From: Sinorhizobium meliloti 4H41
Lineage (GTDB): Bacteria; Pseudomonadota; Alphaproteobacteria; Rhizobiales; Rhizobiaceae
Direction: 5' to 3'
NCBI RefSeq assembly: GCF_000375585.1
Contig: NZ_AQWP01000012.1
Coordinates: forward strand, 1 to 64,000
Length of the DNA stretch: 64,000 nucleotides
The position numbers and the translations under genes are program-made. A model generated the notes under the pieces. It worked only from the letters and a program-made list of their open reading frames with translations, was not told the DNA's origin and made no database searches. Below, in pieces: positions 24,520 through 34,110 of this stretch (position 1 is the first letter of the stretch; each line of letters starts with the position of its first letter).

Positions 24520-25881
24520 TTATTTTGCGCGGGCGCGGTAGACGGTGTCGAGCCAGACGGCGGTGACGAGCACGACGCCGACGACGATCCGCTGGAAGGG
24601 CGTATCAATGCCCAGAAGGACCATGCCCGACTGCAGGGATTGCATGACGAGCGCGCCGATCATCGCGCCGGCAATGGTGCCGACGCCGCCGGCGAGCGAG
24701 GTCCCGCCGATGACGGCGGCAGCGATCGTATAGAGCTCGTCGAGTTCGCCCTGGGCATTGGTCGCCGCGTTGAGGCGCGCCGTCGAGATGGCCGCCGCAA
24801 TGGCGCAGAGCACGCCCATCAGCGTGAAGATCTTGACGGTGACCCAGCGCGTCTTGATGCCGGCGAGCTCAGCCGCTTCGGGGTTGCCGCCGAGCGCGAA
24901 GACGTAGCGGCCGAAGCGAAGGCGGGTGGCGATGAAGGTCATGACGATACCGACGACGATCGCGACCAGAACGGGAATGGCGATGCCGTGCGAGATCTGC
25001 AGGCCGCCGTCCGGCCAGGCGATGCCGTTCGCATCGGCATATCTGCGGGCGATATTCACCGGCCAGTAATAATGGTTGGCCACGGCCACGGCGCCAAGCA
25101 CCAGAGCGCAGCCGAGGATCGCCAGGAAATACTCGGCCCAGACGGGGCGCAGCGGGAAGCCGAAGCGCTTGCGCTGCTTGCGCGAATTCAAAATGGCGCC
25201 GACGATGGCGATACAGGCGAGAAAGCCGACGATCCAGCTGGCCGTCGCCCCGATGGAGCCCTCGGTGCCGCCGCCCATGAGACGGAAGGTGGCGTCCATC
25301 GGGGCAACCGTCTGGCCGCTTGTCACGAACCAGGTGGCGCCGCGCCAGACCAGCAGGCCGCCGAGCGTCACGATGAAGGCGGGAACGTTGAGGAAGGCGA
25401 CGATCGATCCGTGAAGCGCACCGATGGCGCCGCCGACCGCGATGCCGCAGGCAAGGGTGATCGCCCAGATGGCGGGATGGCCGAGCCCGAGATATTGCGG
25501 CAGGACCTGCGCCTGCAGGACGCCCATGATCATGCCGCAGAAGCCGAGCACCGAGCCGACCGAGAGGTCGATGTTGCGGGTGACGATGACCAGCACCATG
25601 CCGGTCGCCATGACGGCGACGGACGAGGTCTGGACGGTCAGGTTCCACAGGTTGCGCGGTTTCAGGAACAGGCCGTCGAACAGCCCGCCGGTCATCACCT
25701 GGAAACCGAGCCATATGATGACCAACGCGCCGACCATGCCGAGCAGCCGGGTATCGATTTCGGTGGCACGGAAGAAGCGTTTCACCGGGTTTTCGTCCGT
25801 CGTGCGGGCGCGGCCGGCTTGCGTGCCCGGTATCTGATCGGCCCCCGTCTGGTTGGCTTTTGTGATGTCGGCCATGGCCAT
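24520..25881 (-). CDS. xylH: Sugar ABC transporter permease, xylose type
   Basis: This roughly 453-residue inner-membrane permease of the BPD_transp_2 family has at least ten hydrophobic helices. The family stretch [17 protein letters not shown] and the late [18 protein letters not shown] loop are present. The N-terminal 40 residues are hydrophilic and cytoplasmic. The ATG at 25881 is preferred since GGGGGA lies 5-10 bases upstream; GTG at 25893 and ATG at 25875 are alternatives. It lies between the binding-protein and ATPase genes. It forms the pore for the sugar delivered by XylF. Confidence 0.9.
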   Translation of the reverse strand: MAMADITKANQTGADQIPGTQAGRARTTDENPVKRFFRATEIDTRLLGMVGALVIIWLGFQVMTGGLFDGLFLKPRNLWNLTVQTSSVAVMATGMVLVIVTRNIDLSVGSVLGFCGMIMGVLQAQVLPQYLGLGHPAIWAITLACGIAVGGAIGALHGSIVAFLNVPAFIVTLGGLLVWRGATWFVTSGQTVAPMDATFRLMGGGTEGSIGATASWIVGFLACIAIVGAILNSRKQRKRFGFPLRPVWAEYFLAILGCALVLGAVAVANHYYWPVNIARRYADANGIAWPDGGLQISHGIAIPVLVAIVVGIVMTFIATRLRFGRYVFALGGNPEAAELAGIKTRWVTVKIFTLMGVLCAIAAAISTARLNAATNAQGELDELYTIAAAVIGGTSLAGGVGTIAGAMIGALVMQSLQSGMVLLGIDTPFQRIVVGVVLVTAVWLDTVYRARAK

Positions 25882-25996
25882 GCCATCCCCCACTTATCTG
25901 TCGATGTCGTTCGGTCCGCTTCGCACCTTGCAAGAGCGCCGCAACGGTGTGCGTTGCGGCGCTCTTGAAGATCAGAGATCGGCCATGTCGTTGCGG

Positions 25997-27034
25997 TTAT
26001 TTGCAGGCAGCAACGTCGCTCTTGGCGCCCTGGCAGGCTTCTTCCTTGGAAATCCAGCCGGCGTCGATGACGACGTTCAGATTGTCCTTGGTGATCGCCA
26101 GCGGCGCGAGAAAGACGGACTTCATGGCGACGCCCTTCGGCCCGCCGTTGAAGGTCTGAACGCCTTCGACTTCGTCCATGGTTCTGCCGCCGGCAAGCGC
26201 CACGGCGATTTCGGCTGCCTTCTTGCCGAGCTCACGGGAGTCCTTCCAGACCGAAACCGTCTGCGTGCCGAGCGCCACGCGGTTCAGCGCAGCCTTGTCG
26301 GCATCCTGGCCGGAAACCGGAATCGAGCCGGCAAGGCCCTGGGCGTCGAGTGCCGCGATCGCGCCGCCGGCAGTGCCGTCGTTGGAGGCCACGACCGCGT
26401 CGACCTTGTTGTCGTTGGCGGTCAGGAACTGCTCCATGTTCTTCTGGGCGTTCTCCGGCTTCCAGCCGTCGGTATAGGCTTCACCGACGTTTTTGATCTT
26501 GCCCGCGTCGATCGCCTCCTTCAGGACTTCCAGCTGCCCGGAGAAGAGGAAATCGGCGTTCGGATCGGCGGAGGAGCCTTTGATGAAGACGAAGTTGCCT
26601 TCCGGCTTCTGCTTGAATACCTCGCGCGCCTGCAGGCGGCCGACTTCCTTGTTGTCGAAGGTGATGTAGAAGGCGTCGGGATTTTCGATCAGGCGATCAT
26701 AGCCGACGACCGGAATTCCCTCGGCGGCTGCCTTCTCGATCGCCGGGCCGATTGCGTCGGAGTCCTGCGCAAGCACGATGAGCGCGTTGGCGCCCTGGGC
26801 GATCAGCGACTCGATGTCGGTGAGCTGCTTGGCGGCGGAAGACTGCGCGTCGGCCGAGATATATTTGTCGCCGGAAGCTTCGAGCGCGGCCTTGATGGCT
26901 GCCTCGTCGGTCTTCCAGCGCTCTTCCTGGAAATTGGACCAGGAAACGCCGATGACCAGATCCTTGGCGATCGCCGCAGAATGCATGGACGTTATGATGG
27001 CAGCCCCCGCCAACAGCTTCAAAATGGATTTCAT
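25997..27034 (-). CDS. xylF: D-xylose-binding periplasmic protein
   Basis: This 345-residue substrate-binding protein has a signal peptide ([18 protein letters not shown], cleaved before KDL). [16 protein letters not shown] and the hinge-side VVGYDRLI and GQDADKAAL match XylF, the periplasmic receptor for D-xylose. The ATG at 27034 follows GGGAGGA, better than the in-frame codon at 27079. It is first in the operon. The divergent ROK repressor and a palindromic operator lie upstream. Confidence 0.92.
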   Translation of the reverse strand: MKSILKLLAGAAIITSMHSAAIAKDLVIGVSWSNFQEERWKTDEAAIKAALEASGDKYISADAQSSAAKQLTDIESLIAQGANALIVLAQDSDAIGPAIEKAAAEGIPVVGYDRLIENPDAFYITFDNKEVGRLQAREVFKQKPEGNFVFIKGSSADPNADFLFSGQLEVLKEAIDAGKIKNVGEAYTDGWKPENAQKNMEQFLTANDNKVDAVVASNDGTAGGAIAALDAQGLAGSIPVSGQDADKAALNRVALGTQTVSVWKDSRELGKKAAEIAVALAGGRTMDEVEGVQTFNGGPKGVAMKSVFLAPLAITKDNLNVVIDAGWISKEEACQGAKSDVAACK

Positions 27035-27127
27035 CCTATCCTCCCAAATGGCCCGGCCGCGCGCACGAACCTCCCGCACGCATCCCCGACGAGCCTCCAG
27101 ATGCTGTCGCTATCGCGTCGCCGCGTT

Positions 27128-27177
27128 TTTTCTCGACAGTCGAGAAAATAAATGTCAGAGTTTCCGCAAGCTGTCAA
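27128..27177 (-). promoter_or_regulatory. xyl promoter with palindromic ROK operator
   Basis: 27128-27148 is a perfect inverted repeat, TTTTCTCGAC-A-GTCGAGAAAA. On the minus strand TTGACA (27177-27172) is a good -35 hexamer, and TTTATT some 19 bases on is a possible -10. The operator therefore begins at the -10/start-site region, ideal for repression of xylF. The 27035-27419 gap otherwise holds only the divergent promoter of the repressor gene. Confidence 0.7.
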
Positions 27178-27419
27178 CAAGGCCGCCGCAGCGTGTGAAT
27201 CATTGCCGCAGCACCTTGAAATCACTGCGTAAATCATGAATGCGCCTTGTCTTGTAGGCCGCCAAATGCTTTGGGAAAGGCATGTCTTCGAGGGACCCGC
27301 TACCGCTAATGCATGTTTCACTTGATCGCGCAGGTTCAGGGATTGAACATGCGGCACCCTGAAGAGCGACAGCGCCCTTTGAGCGCCTCGTCGGGCGTGC
27401 GGCGCTGCAAGGGTAAACG

Positions 27420-28631
27420 ATGCTGACCAAATCCAGCACCGAGCTTGTGCGTCAGCAGAACAGCGCCCTGGTTCTCTCGGCGCTCCGCCGTAAAGGATCA
27501 CTCTCCCATACGGAGATTGCGGCGCAGACGGGTCTTGCCTCGGCGACGATCTCCGTCATCACCGCTGAGTTGGAGCGGTCCGGGATCATCGCCAAGACCG
27601 AGCAGCACGTCCAGGTCGGCCGCGGCCGCCCGCGGGTTCTCTTCGAGCCGAGACGCGGCTGCGGGTACGTGATCGTCGTGCGCATTTCCTCCGACGTCGT
27701 GCAATATTCGCTTGCGGACTATGGCGGCATCCTGCTCGACCGTTTCGAAGATCCGCGCAGCCACGACCTCCGCGGCACCGCCGTTTTCGGGGAGGTTCTG
27801 GCAGCAGCCCTCGAACGCCTGCTCGTCCGCTCGAATATATCGAAGGACGAGGTGCTTGCCATTTCGATCAGCAGCAAGGGGCTCGTGGCCGGCGACGGCG
27901 CGCGGCTCATCTGGTCGCCGGTTTTCGGCAGCGAGCAACTCGACTTCGTGGAACTGCTCCGGCCCGCCTGGCGCGCGAGGATCATGCTCAGCAACGAGTC
28001 GCTGCTGGTGGCGCACGCCCTCGCGGTAAGAGAAGAGGAAAGCGAGAGCGGCTTCCATGCGCTAGCGGCCGTTTCGCTCGGCCACAGCATCGGCCTCGGG
28101 CTTGCCAGAAGGGGCAGGTCCGGCGAGCTCGATGTCTCGGCGCCGAATTTCGGTCATATGCTGCATCAGCCGTCCGCGGGGCTTTGCCGCTGCGGCGGCT
28201 ATGGCTGCATCGAGGCGGCAGCGGGCTTCTACGGGATACTGCGCACGGCCTTCGAGGTGCCCTCCGACACCATACCGGCGAAGTTCGTTCCGCCTTCGGA
28301 GATGGACAAGATCGCCGCGAGCGCGCGCCAGGGGAACCGGATGGCCGGCTATGCCTTCCGCCAGGCCGGCTTGGCGCTCGGCAACGGCATTTCGCGGATG
28401 CTCAGTCTCTATGAGCCGATGCCGATCTTCGTGACGGGGCCGGGCACGCGCTATTTCGATCTTCTGGAGAAGGGACTGGAGGAGGGCCTCGCGCAATCAC
28501 TGCAGGTCCGCCTGCAGGGCATGCCGCAGATAAGGGTGGTCCCGGACGAGCAGCGGCTCGTTTTCGACGGTCATATCGATCGGGCGCTCGGCGCGATCGA
28601 CGGCGACATTGCAGCAGCAGGACATCCGTGA
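27420..28631 (+). CDS. ROK-family transcriptional repressor (XylR-like)
   Basis: This 403-residue regulator has an N-terminal winged helix (LSHTEIAAQTGLASATISVI). The ROK sugar-sensing domain follows, with the zinc motif CRCGGYGCIEAAAG near residue 255. The first ROK ATP-loop DxGxT is poorly conserved, as usual in regulators without kinase activity. It is divergent from the xylose transporter and presumably represses it until xylose is present. The gene symbol xylR would be reasonable by context but is not proven. Confidence 0.87.
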   Translation: MLTKSSTELVRQQNSALVLSALRRKGSLSHTEIAAQTGLASATISVITAELERSGIIAKTEQHVQVGRGRPRVLFEPRRGCGYVIVVRISSDVVQYSLADYGGILLDRFEDPRSHDLRGTAVFGEVLAAALERLLVRSNISKDEVLAISISSKGLVAGDGARLIWSPVFGSEQLDFVELLRPAWRARIMLSNESLLVAHALAVREEESESGFHALAAVSLGHSIGLGLARRGRSGELDVSAPNFGHMLHQPSAGLCRCGGYGCIEAAAGFYGILRTAFEVPSDTIPAKFVPPSEMDKIAASARQGNRMAGYAFRQAGLALGNGISRMLSLYEPMPIFVTGPGTRYFDLLEKGLEEGLAQSLQVRLQGMPQIRVVPDEQRLVFDGHIDRALGAIDGDIAAAGHP

Positions 28632-28749
28632 GGCGGCCGGTCTCCGGGTCGGCACCGCAGAGTTCCGGCAGACGCGAGTGCTGCGCAGTCTTCAATTTAC
28701 GGTTATTTAGAGTCTCGTTGCCAAGCTGTCTTCGGCTTGGGGGACGGCG

Positions 28750-31113
28750 ATGTTTTCAGTGATTGCATGCATACGCGATGATCATGACTGGCGCCTGATC
28801 GTGGTGGCGACGGTCGTCTGTCTGGCCGGCAGCGTCGCGACGATGCTGCTTCTCGAGCGCGCTCGGCGCAGCGCAGGCAGTCAGCGGCGCCTCTGGATTG
28901 CAGTCTGCGCCTTTGCCTGCGGCATCGGCGTATGGTCGACGCATTTCATCGCGATGCTCGCCTATGACGGGGGTATCCCCATCGCCTACGGGGCCGGAGG
29001 CACGAGCTTTTCCATCGCGGTTGCGATCGCGGCGTCCTGGATTGCCTTCTCGGTCGGCCTGGCCGGAGGCTCCCGCCATGCTCCGGCCGTGGGCGGTTTG
29101 CTGCTCGGGCTCGGAATCGCCGCCATGCACGTGACCGGCATGCGTGCCATAGAGGTCCAGGGACGGGTCGCATTCGATCCGGAAACGAGTTTCGCCGCCG
29201 TTCTTCTCGGCACGTCGATCGCCACGCTCGCCTTGCATTCGTTCCAGGCGCTGCGCGGCGTGCGCGGGCTCGCCGCATCCATCCTGCTCCTGGTGGTGGC
29301 GATATGCGTCCTGCACTTCACGTCGATGAGCGGCGTCGTCCTGATCCCCGACCCGAGCGTCGCGGCAACGGACGTCTTCGATCCGTTCTGGCTCGCGGGG
29401 GGCGTCATCGCCGCATCAACCACGCTCATTCTCATGGCCTTCGGCGCTCTCTTCGTCGACAGGCACCTGACGGACCTCAAGGGGCTCGCCAACGCCTCGC
29501 TGGAGGGGATGGTGATCCTTCGCGGCGGCGAGGTCATCGAAGTCAACGAACGGTTCGTCACTCTCTGTGGTCGAAAGCCCGCCGAGCTCATCGGCAGGCA
29601 ACGGCGGGAGCTGTTCGCCGATGCGCCCGGAAGACGCAACCCGCACGACCTTGGCGCCGGAGAGGGGGCAAGCGAGGGAGAGCTCCTTCACGCGGACGGC
29701 GGATACGTGCCCGTTGAAAGGGTCTGCCGAACGATCGAATACAAGGGCCGGCAATGCGACGTGATCTTCGTGCGGGATCTGACGGCGCGCAAGGATGCCG
29801 AACGGACGATCGAACACCTCGCTCACCACGATGCGCTGACGGATCTTTCCAATCGAAGCTCCTTTGACCGCCGCCTGAAACAGGCCCTGGCCGCCGCCGT
29901 CCACCACAATGAAGCGCTGGCGGTCCTGTGTCTCGACCTCGATCGCTTCAAGGCCGTGAACGACATTTTCGGCCACGGGGAAGGCGACCGTATCCTCAGG
30001 AAGGTGGCCGATATCCTCCGGGCGGCGGCAGGAGAGGCCGACACGATCGCGCGACTGGGCGGCGACGAGTTCGCCATCGTCCAGAGCGGAGCGGCGCAGC
30101 CGGAGGCCGCGCGACTCTTGGCGGACCGTATCCTCAAGCTCTTTTCGGAAGAGATGGATACGCGGCGCGATCCGATGGCGGTGGGGGTCAGCATCGGCGT
30201 AGCGATCTGTCCGGGCGACGGCACCACCGCGGAGCGGCTCTACGGCAATGCCGATACGGCGCTCTATCGGGCCAAGCAGACCGGCAAGGGCATCGCCTGC
30301 TTCTTCGACGCCGAAATGGACGAAGCCGTGCGCACGCGCCGGCAGATCGAGAACGATTTGAGGCATGCGGTCGTCAGGCGGCAGCTCTTCCTCGAATATC
30401 AGCCGCTTGTCGATGTGCGGGACGACCGGATCGTCGGTTACGAGGCGCTGTTGCGCTGGCGCCATCCCGATCGCGGTCTCGTCGGCCCGAATGTATTCAT
30501 TCCTATTGCCGAAGAGAGCGGCTCGATCATTCAGATCGGCGAATGGGTGCTGGAAGAGGCCTGCATGGAGGCGGTGCGCTGGCACCGGCCGCTGCCGGTC
30601 TCGGTCAATGTCTCACCGGTGCAATTCCTCCTCCCGAACCTTTTCGACCGGATCGAATCCATTCTGCTGCGGACGGGGCTGGAGCCGAGGCGGCTCGAAC
30701 TGGAAATCACCGAAGCCGCGCTGATGCATAACCGCGACGACGTCCTCGCAACTCTCGTCCGGCTGCGCCTCCTTGGCGTCAGGATCGTGATGGACGACTT
30801 CGGCACCGGGCACTCCTCGCTCAGCAATCTCCAGACGTTTCCATTCGACAAGCTCAAGATCGACTGCAGCTTCACCGCCTCGCTCGACAAGGACCCGGCA
30901 GCCCATGCCATAATCCGCGCGATCATCGCGCTCGGCCACAGCCTCAACCTTCCGGTCGTCACCGAAGGCGTCGAAACGGAGCGGCAGAGACAGATCATCG
31001 TCGACGAGGGTTGCCGGCATATCCAGGGCTTTCTGACCGGCCGACCCGGGCTGGCACCGAGCGTGGACGCGGCCTCATCATCCTCCACGGTGCCGAATCG
31101 GATGGGGGCCTGA
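28750..31113 (+). CDS. MHYT-PAS-GGDEF-EAL cyclic-di-GMP signalling protein
   Basis: This 787-residue membrane protein has seven N-terminal helices with three MHYT repeats (WSTHFIAMLAY, GIAAMHVTGM, LHFTSMSG), thought to bind copper and sense gases. A PAS-like segment (about 250-350) precedes a GGDEF domain with intact GGDEF near residue 437. The EAL domain has EALLRW near 563, with DDFGTG and the late EGVE also present. The RxxD inhibitory site before GGDEF is absent. Both cyclase and phosphodiesterase motifs look competent, so the net output is uncertain. The gene stands alone and ends in a strong double hairpin. Confidence 0.9.
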   Translation: MFSVIACIRDDHDWRLIVVATVVCLAGSVATMLLLERARRSAGSQRRLWIAVCAFACGIGVWSTHFIAMLAYDGGIPIAYGAGGTSFSIAVAIAASWIAFSVGLAGGSRHAPAVGGLLLGLGIAAMHVTGMRAIEVQGRVAFDPETSFAAVLLGTSIATLALHSFQALRGVRGLAASILLLVVAICVLHFTSMSGVVLIPDPSVAATDVFDPFWLAGGVIAASTTLILMAFGALFVDRHLTDLKGLANASLEGMVILRGGEVIEVNERFVTLCGRKPAELIGRQRRELFADAPGRRNPHDLGAGEGASEGELLHADGGYVPVERVCRTIEYKGRQCDVIFVRDLTARKDAERTIEHLAHHDALTDLSNRSSFDRRLKQALAAAVHHNEALAVLCLDLDRFKAVNDIFGHGEGDRILRKVADILRAAAGEADTIARLGGDEFAIVQSGAAQPEAARLLADRILKLFSEEMDTRRDPMAVGVSIGVAICPGDGTTAERLYGNADTALYRAKQTGKGIACFFDAEMDEAVRTRRQIENDLRHAVVRRQLFLEYQPLVDVRDDRIVGYEALLRWRHPDRGLVGPNVFIPIAEESGSIIQIGEWVLEEACMEAVRWHRPLPVSVNVSPVQFLLPNLFDRIESILLRTGLEPRRLELEITEAALMHNRDDVLATLVRLRLLGVRIVMDDFGTGHSSLSNLQTFPFDKLKIDCSFTASLDKDPAAHAIIRAIIALGHSLNLPVVTEGVETERQRQIIVDEGCRHIQGFLTGRPGLAPSVDAASSSSTVPNRMGA

Positions 31114-31133
31114 AGCGCGGTGAGACGAAAAAT

Positions 31134-31168
31134 GGCCGGGCACTGCCCGGGCCGGGCACTGCCCGGCC
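31134..31168. terminator. Tandem-duplicated hairpin terminator
   Basis: Two copies of CCGGGCACTGCCCGG lie head to tail (31134-31150 and 31151-31168). A-rich sequence is on the left (GAAAAAT) and T-rich on the right (TCTTTT). It lies between convergent genes and should work in both directions. Confidence 0.8.
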
Positions 31169-31194
31169 TGTCTTTTCAATAGGGCGGCAGGTCG

Positions 31195-32187
31195 TCAGGC
31201 GATGCTGATCTGGCGCTTTTCCTCAACGGAGCGGACCGCCGCATCGGCGAGCGCCAGCGCGGCAAGGCCGTCCTTGCCCGACGGGGCGATCTCGGCGCCT
31301 TTTTCTATCGCGGCGATGAAGCTTTCGATCTCGTTGGCGTAGGCTTCCGTGTAGCGCGTCATGAAGAAATCGTGCAGCGGCGGGCGCGTGTAGCCTTCGC
31401 CGGTCGCGATCTCGATGGAAACGGGGCGCTGGTTTTCAGCAGCGACGGCGCCCTTGGAGCCGTGAACCTCGATACGCTGGTCGTAACCATAGGTGGCGCG
31501 GCGCGAGTTCGAGATGATCGCCTGCTTGCCGGATGCCGTCTGCAGGATGACCGAGACGCTGTCATAGTCGCCGGCTTCGCCGATCGCCTTGTCGACGAGC
31601 ACGGCCGCAGTCGCGGTGACGGAAACGGGCTCCTCGCCCAGCAGGAAACGCGCCATGTCGAAATCATGGATCGTCATGTCCCGGAAGATCCCGCCCGAAC
31701 GCTTGATGTAGTCGACCGGCGGCGCACCGGGATCGCGCGAGGTGATCGTCACCATCTCTACCTCGCCGATGCGCCCGTCGTCGATCGCCTTGCGTACGGC
31801 CATGAAATGCGGGTCGAAACGGCGGTTGAAGCCGACCATCAGCTTGGCCTTGGTCTCGGACACGACCTTCAGGCAGCCCCTGACGCGCTCGACGTCGAGA
31901 TCGATCGGCTTCTCGCAGAAGATTGCCTTGCCGGCACGGGCGAAGCGCTCGATCAGATCGGCATGGGTATCCGTCGGCGTGCAGATCACCACGGCGTCGA
32001 TGTCGCCGGCGGCCTCGATCGCATCGATCGTCCGGACTTCGCAGCCATAGGCGCCGGCGATCGCTTCCGCGGCGGCCGGAAAGGCATCCGCCACCGCGAC
32101 GAGGCGGGCATCGGCATTGCCGCTGACGGCTTTCGCATGAACCTTGCCGATACGCCCGGCGCCCAGAAGAGCAAATCTCACTGTCAT
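31195..32187 (-). CDS. iolG: Myo-inositol 2-dehydrogenase
   Basis: This 330-residue enzyme oxidises myo-inositol to 2-keto-myo-inositol with NAD, the first step of inositol use, which matters for rhizobial competitiveness. It has the Rossmann motif LLGAGRIGKVH, the catalytic-region EKPIDLD and HDFDMARFLLGEEP. The sequence is very close to what I recall of Sinorhizobium IdhA. The ATG at 32187 follows AAGGA; an upstream frame extension to 32253 lacks one. It is transcribed alone here; the other iol genes are not in the window. Confidence 0.93.
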   Translation of the reverse strand: MTVRFALLGAGRIGKVHAKAVSGNADARLVAVADAFPAAAEAIAGAYGCEVRTIDAIEAAGDIDAVVICTPTDTHADLIERFARAGKAIFCEKPIDLDVERVRGCLKVVSETKAKLMVGFNRRFDPHFMAVRKAIDDGRIGEVEMVTITSRDPGAPPVDYIKRSGGIFRDMTIHDFDMARFLLGEEPVSVTATAAVLVDKAIGEAGDYDSVSVILQTASGKQAIISNSRRATYGYDQRIEVHGSKGAVAAENQRPVSIEIATGEGYTRPPLHDFFMTRYTEAYANEIESFIAAIEKGAEIAPSGKDGLAALALADAAVRSVEEKRQISIA

Positions 32188-32469
32188 CACTGTCGTCCTT
32201 GAATTCCGGTGCGCGACCGGGTTGGCACACGATGATTGACGCTCATCGCGCAAAGGCGTCGCGGGCCATCCGCGGAGGAACTGGAATGAAACGGCTAATT
32301 ATTGCCCATGCGGAATATTTATTCCAATCGGCTTGGCGCCGTCAAGTGTGAACCGCGGTCGGTTCACCGGTCCGGCCCCAAGTCCTCGCCCCGGCCCTGA
32401 TCGAGCGAAAGAGGTCCGGCCGGGAGAGACCGGCTTTTGGCGGTTGCGGGCGGCCCGTTGCCGAGCCGC

Positions 32470-32877
32470 TCACGCCGGTGTCTCCCAAGGATTGATCACT
32501 GACGCGCCCGTGTCTTCAAAATCCTTGACGTTGCGCGTGACGAGGATCAGATCGTGGACGATCGCGGTCGCGGCGAGGAGCCCGTCAATATCGCCACGCG
32601 ACCGAATCGCGGCGATGCGGCCCCATTCGACGGCGATCTGGTCGGTCACCGGAAGGATGCGGTCGCCATGGTCGTGGCGCAGCTTGCGCAGCCATTCGGT
32701 GAGGTGAGCGGCAGCCTTCGGATCCGACTTCTGTTTCAGCGCGATGCCGCGCATGATCTCGCCAAGGGTCAGTGCACTCAGATGGACGCTGAGCGGATCG
32801 ACGGAACGCAACCAGGACAGCGCCTGCGGCGTGCCGCGTCGCGCCTCCGAAACGATGTTGGTGTCAACCAGATACAT
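32470..32877 (-). CDS. vapC: VapC-type PIN-domain toxin
   Basis: This 135-residue PIN-domain ribonuclease has D5 in VDTNIVSE, E in LTLGEIMRG, and D in GDIDGLLAATA. LVTRNVKDFE supplies the last conserved residues. Such toxins cleave tRNA or rRNA when freed from their antitoxin. The ATG shares one base with the stop of the Phd/YefM-type antitoxin gene (TGATG), the standard coupling for this pair. The active-site set appears complete. Confidence 0.9.
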   Translation of the reverse strand: MYLVDTNIVSEARRGTPQALSWLRSVDPLSVHLSALTLGEIMRGIALKQKSDPKAAAHLTEWLRKLRHDHGDRILPVTDQIAVEWGRIAAIRSRGDIDGLLAATAIVHDLILVTRNVKDFEDTGASVINPWETPA

Positions 32878-33131
32878 CAGAAGGCCACGCCGCGACTCGG
32901 CGTTTTGGCGCGCGCTTCGATGGCATCGGCGAGCTCATCGTCCCAAGGGGGACCGCCAAGCAGATCGTCGACCAGGGTCGGCCGGCCGGCGCGCAGAGCG
33001 TCATAGTCGCGGGCGGACAGCACCACGGCCGTGCGCTCGCCACGCAGCGTGACGATCTGCGGCCCTTCGTTGCGCGCCTTCTGCACCACTTTCGAGAAGT
33101 GGTTCTTCGCGTCCTGCAGCTGCCAATCCAT
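32877..33131 (-). CDS. Phd/YefM-type antitoxin
   Basis: This 84-residue antitoxin has the family N-terminus WQLQDAKNHFSKVVQKA, then QIVTLRGERTAVVLSARDYDAL, a ribbon-helix DNA-binding and dimerisation fold. The C-terminal half, rich in acidic and proline residues, would cap the toxin active site. It is the first gene of the pair. A small palindrome just upstream of its start is a likely operator for autorepression. Confidence 0.9.
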   Translation of the reverse strand: MDWQLQDAKNHFSKVVQKARNEGPQIVTLRGERTAVVLSARDYDALRAGRPTLVDDLLGGPPWDDELADAIEARAKTPSRGVAF

Positions 33132-33157
33132 TATTTTGCTCCAACCGAGCCAGCCTA

Positions 33158-33178
33158 GCTAGCCTGTCTAGCTTATAG
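33158..33178 (-). promoter_or_regulatory. Toxin-antitoxin promoter with operator
   Basis: On the minus strand TATAAG (a possible -10) is followed at once by GCTAG-ACAGG-CTAGC, a 5-base inverted repeat at 33158-33172. The motif CTAG occurs three times within 20 bases, a typical dense antitoxin operator. Confidence 0.5.
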
Positions 33179-33347
33179 GCCTGTTTGCCAACGATTTGAA
33201 GTGCCGCTCTGCAGCGGAAATGCGGAAATCGTCCGCTTCGTTCTGCGCCGCGGAACGGCAGACCTCTGCGCGCTTTTGCTGCATTTGCTCTCATTGCGGA
33301 AATGTGCAGTAGATGAATTCGATATCAAGTCTCCCAGAGGAACCAGG

Positions 33348-33590
33348 ATGATCAAATTCATCGATCCGGATCACCCCTTCTATCGTCCCTTGTGGATCCG
33401 GCTGCTGATCATCGTGTTCTGCGCCGTGTGGACGGCGGTGGAATTCTACGGCGGGCAGGTGATGTGGGGGACGATCTTTATGGTCGTGACCGCCTATGCG
33501 GGCGCGTCCCTTCTCCTCTTTTACCGGCCGAAGGAGGAGAGCCAGAGCAAAGGCGAAGCCGCCGGCGACACCACCGACGGAACGAATTGA
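33348..33590 (+). CDS. Small membrane protein, DUF3329-like
   Basis: This 80-residue protein begins FIDPDHPFYRPLWIRLLII. It has two transmembrane helices (about 14-32 and 37-58) and a hydrophilic charged tail. The DPDHPFYRPLWxR start is shared by a family of small rhizobial membrane proteins of unknown function. AGAGGAA precedes the ATG at 33348. It lies between the toxin-antitoxin pair and a convergent J-domain-like gene, with 3 bases between stops. Confidence 0.75.
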   Translation: MIKFIDPDHPFYRPLWIRLLIIVFCAVWTAVEFYGGQVMWGTIFMVVTAYAGASLLLFYRPKEESQSKGEAAGDTTDGTN

Positions 33591-33593
33591 CGC

Positions 33594-34046
33594 TTATCCA
33601 GTCACCTTCCGCCCTTCGATCCGCCTCAAAGCCTCGTCGATGAGCATGTTAGCAAGCTTCATGCGCAAGGTCGCATTGAGCCGCGCTTCCGCTGGCAGCC
33701 TGTCGGGATGATTCGCTGCGGCGAAACGCCTCCGCTTGGCGGCGAGCGTCAGCGCCGTTTCCGTTTCGCCCAGCGCGAGCTCGGAGGCGACCTCCGCAAG
33801 GCCTGTGCGCTTCAGATGATCGGGCATGGAGAACGGTTCGGATCGTTCCTCCGCCGCCACTGCGCGATAGGCCTGCTCCACCGCGCTACGGAATGCCCAG
33901 GTGTGGGCCGCGGTTTCGGCAACGAAGCCCGGCGCCGCGCCGATGGCGGTGCCCCGCCATCCGTCGCTGGCCTCGTCCGACAGCCCGTCGTCCTGCTCGG
34001 CCTTGAGGCGCTCGAGCACCGAGTGGAATACCGACATGCCGAACAT
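33594..34046 (-). CDS. J-domain-like protein (degenerate)
   Basis: This 150-residue protein has a C-terminal third, LAAKRRRFAAANHPDRLP and then LANMLIDEALRRI, that resembles helices II-IV of a J domain, including the essential HPD tripeptide. The first 90 residues are unlike DnaJ. The ATG at 34046 follows GGAGAG. A role in stimulating an Hsp70 is possible; the short form and odd N-terminus make the partner unclear. Confidence 0.65.
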   Translation of the reverse strand: MFGMSVFHSVLERLKAEQDDGLSDEASDGWRGTAIGAAPGFVAETAAHTWAFRSAVEQAYRAVAAEERSEPFSMPDHLKRTGLAEVASELALGETETALTLAAKRRRFAAANHPDRLPAEARLNATLRMKLANMLIDEALRRIEGRKVTG

Positions 34047-34110
34047 CAAGTCTCTCCGGGCAGGCACTGAGTTGGCCGGAGCTTGCGATATCAAGATTAT
34101 GCGGACCTGA

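Noticed and set aside
24640-25968. 442-codon frame antisense to the xylH permease
   Set aside because: It is a His/Asp/Gly-rich translation of transmembrane-helix codons read backwards, with no ribosome site.
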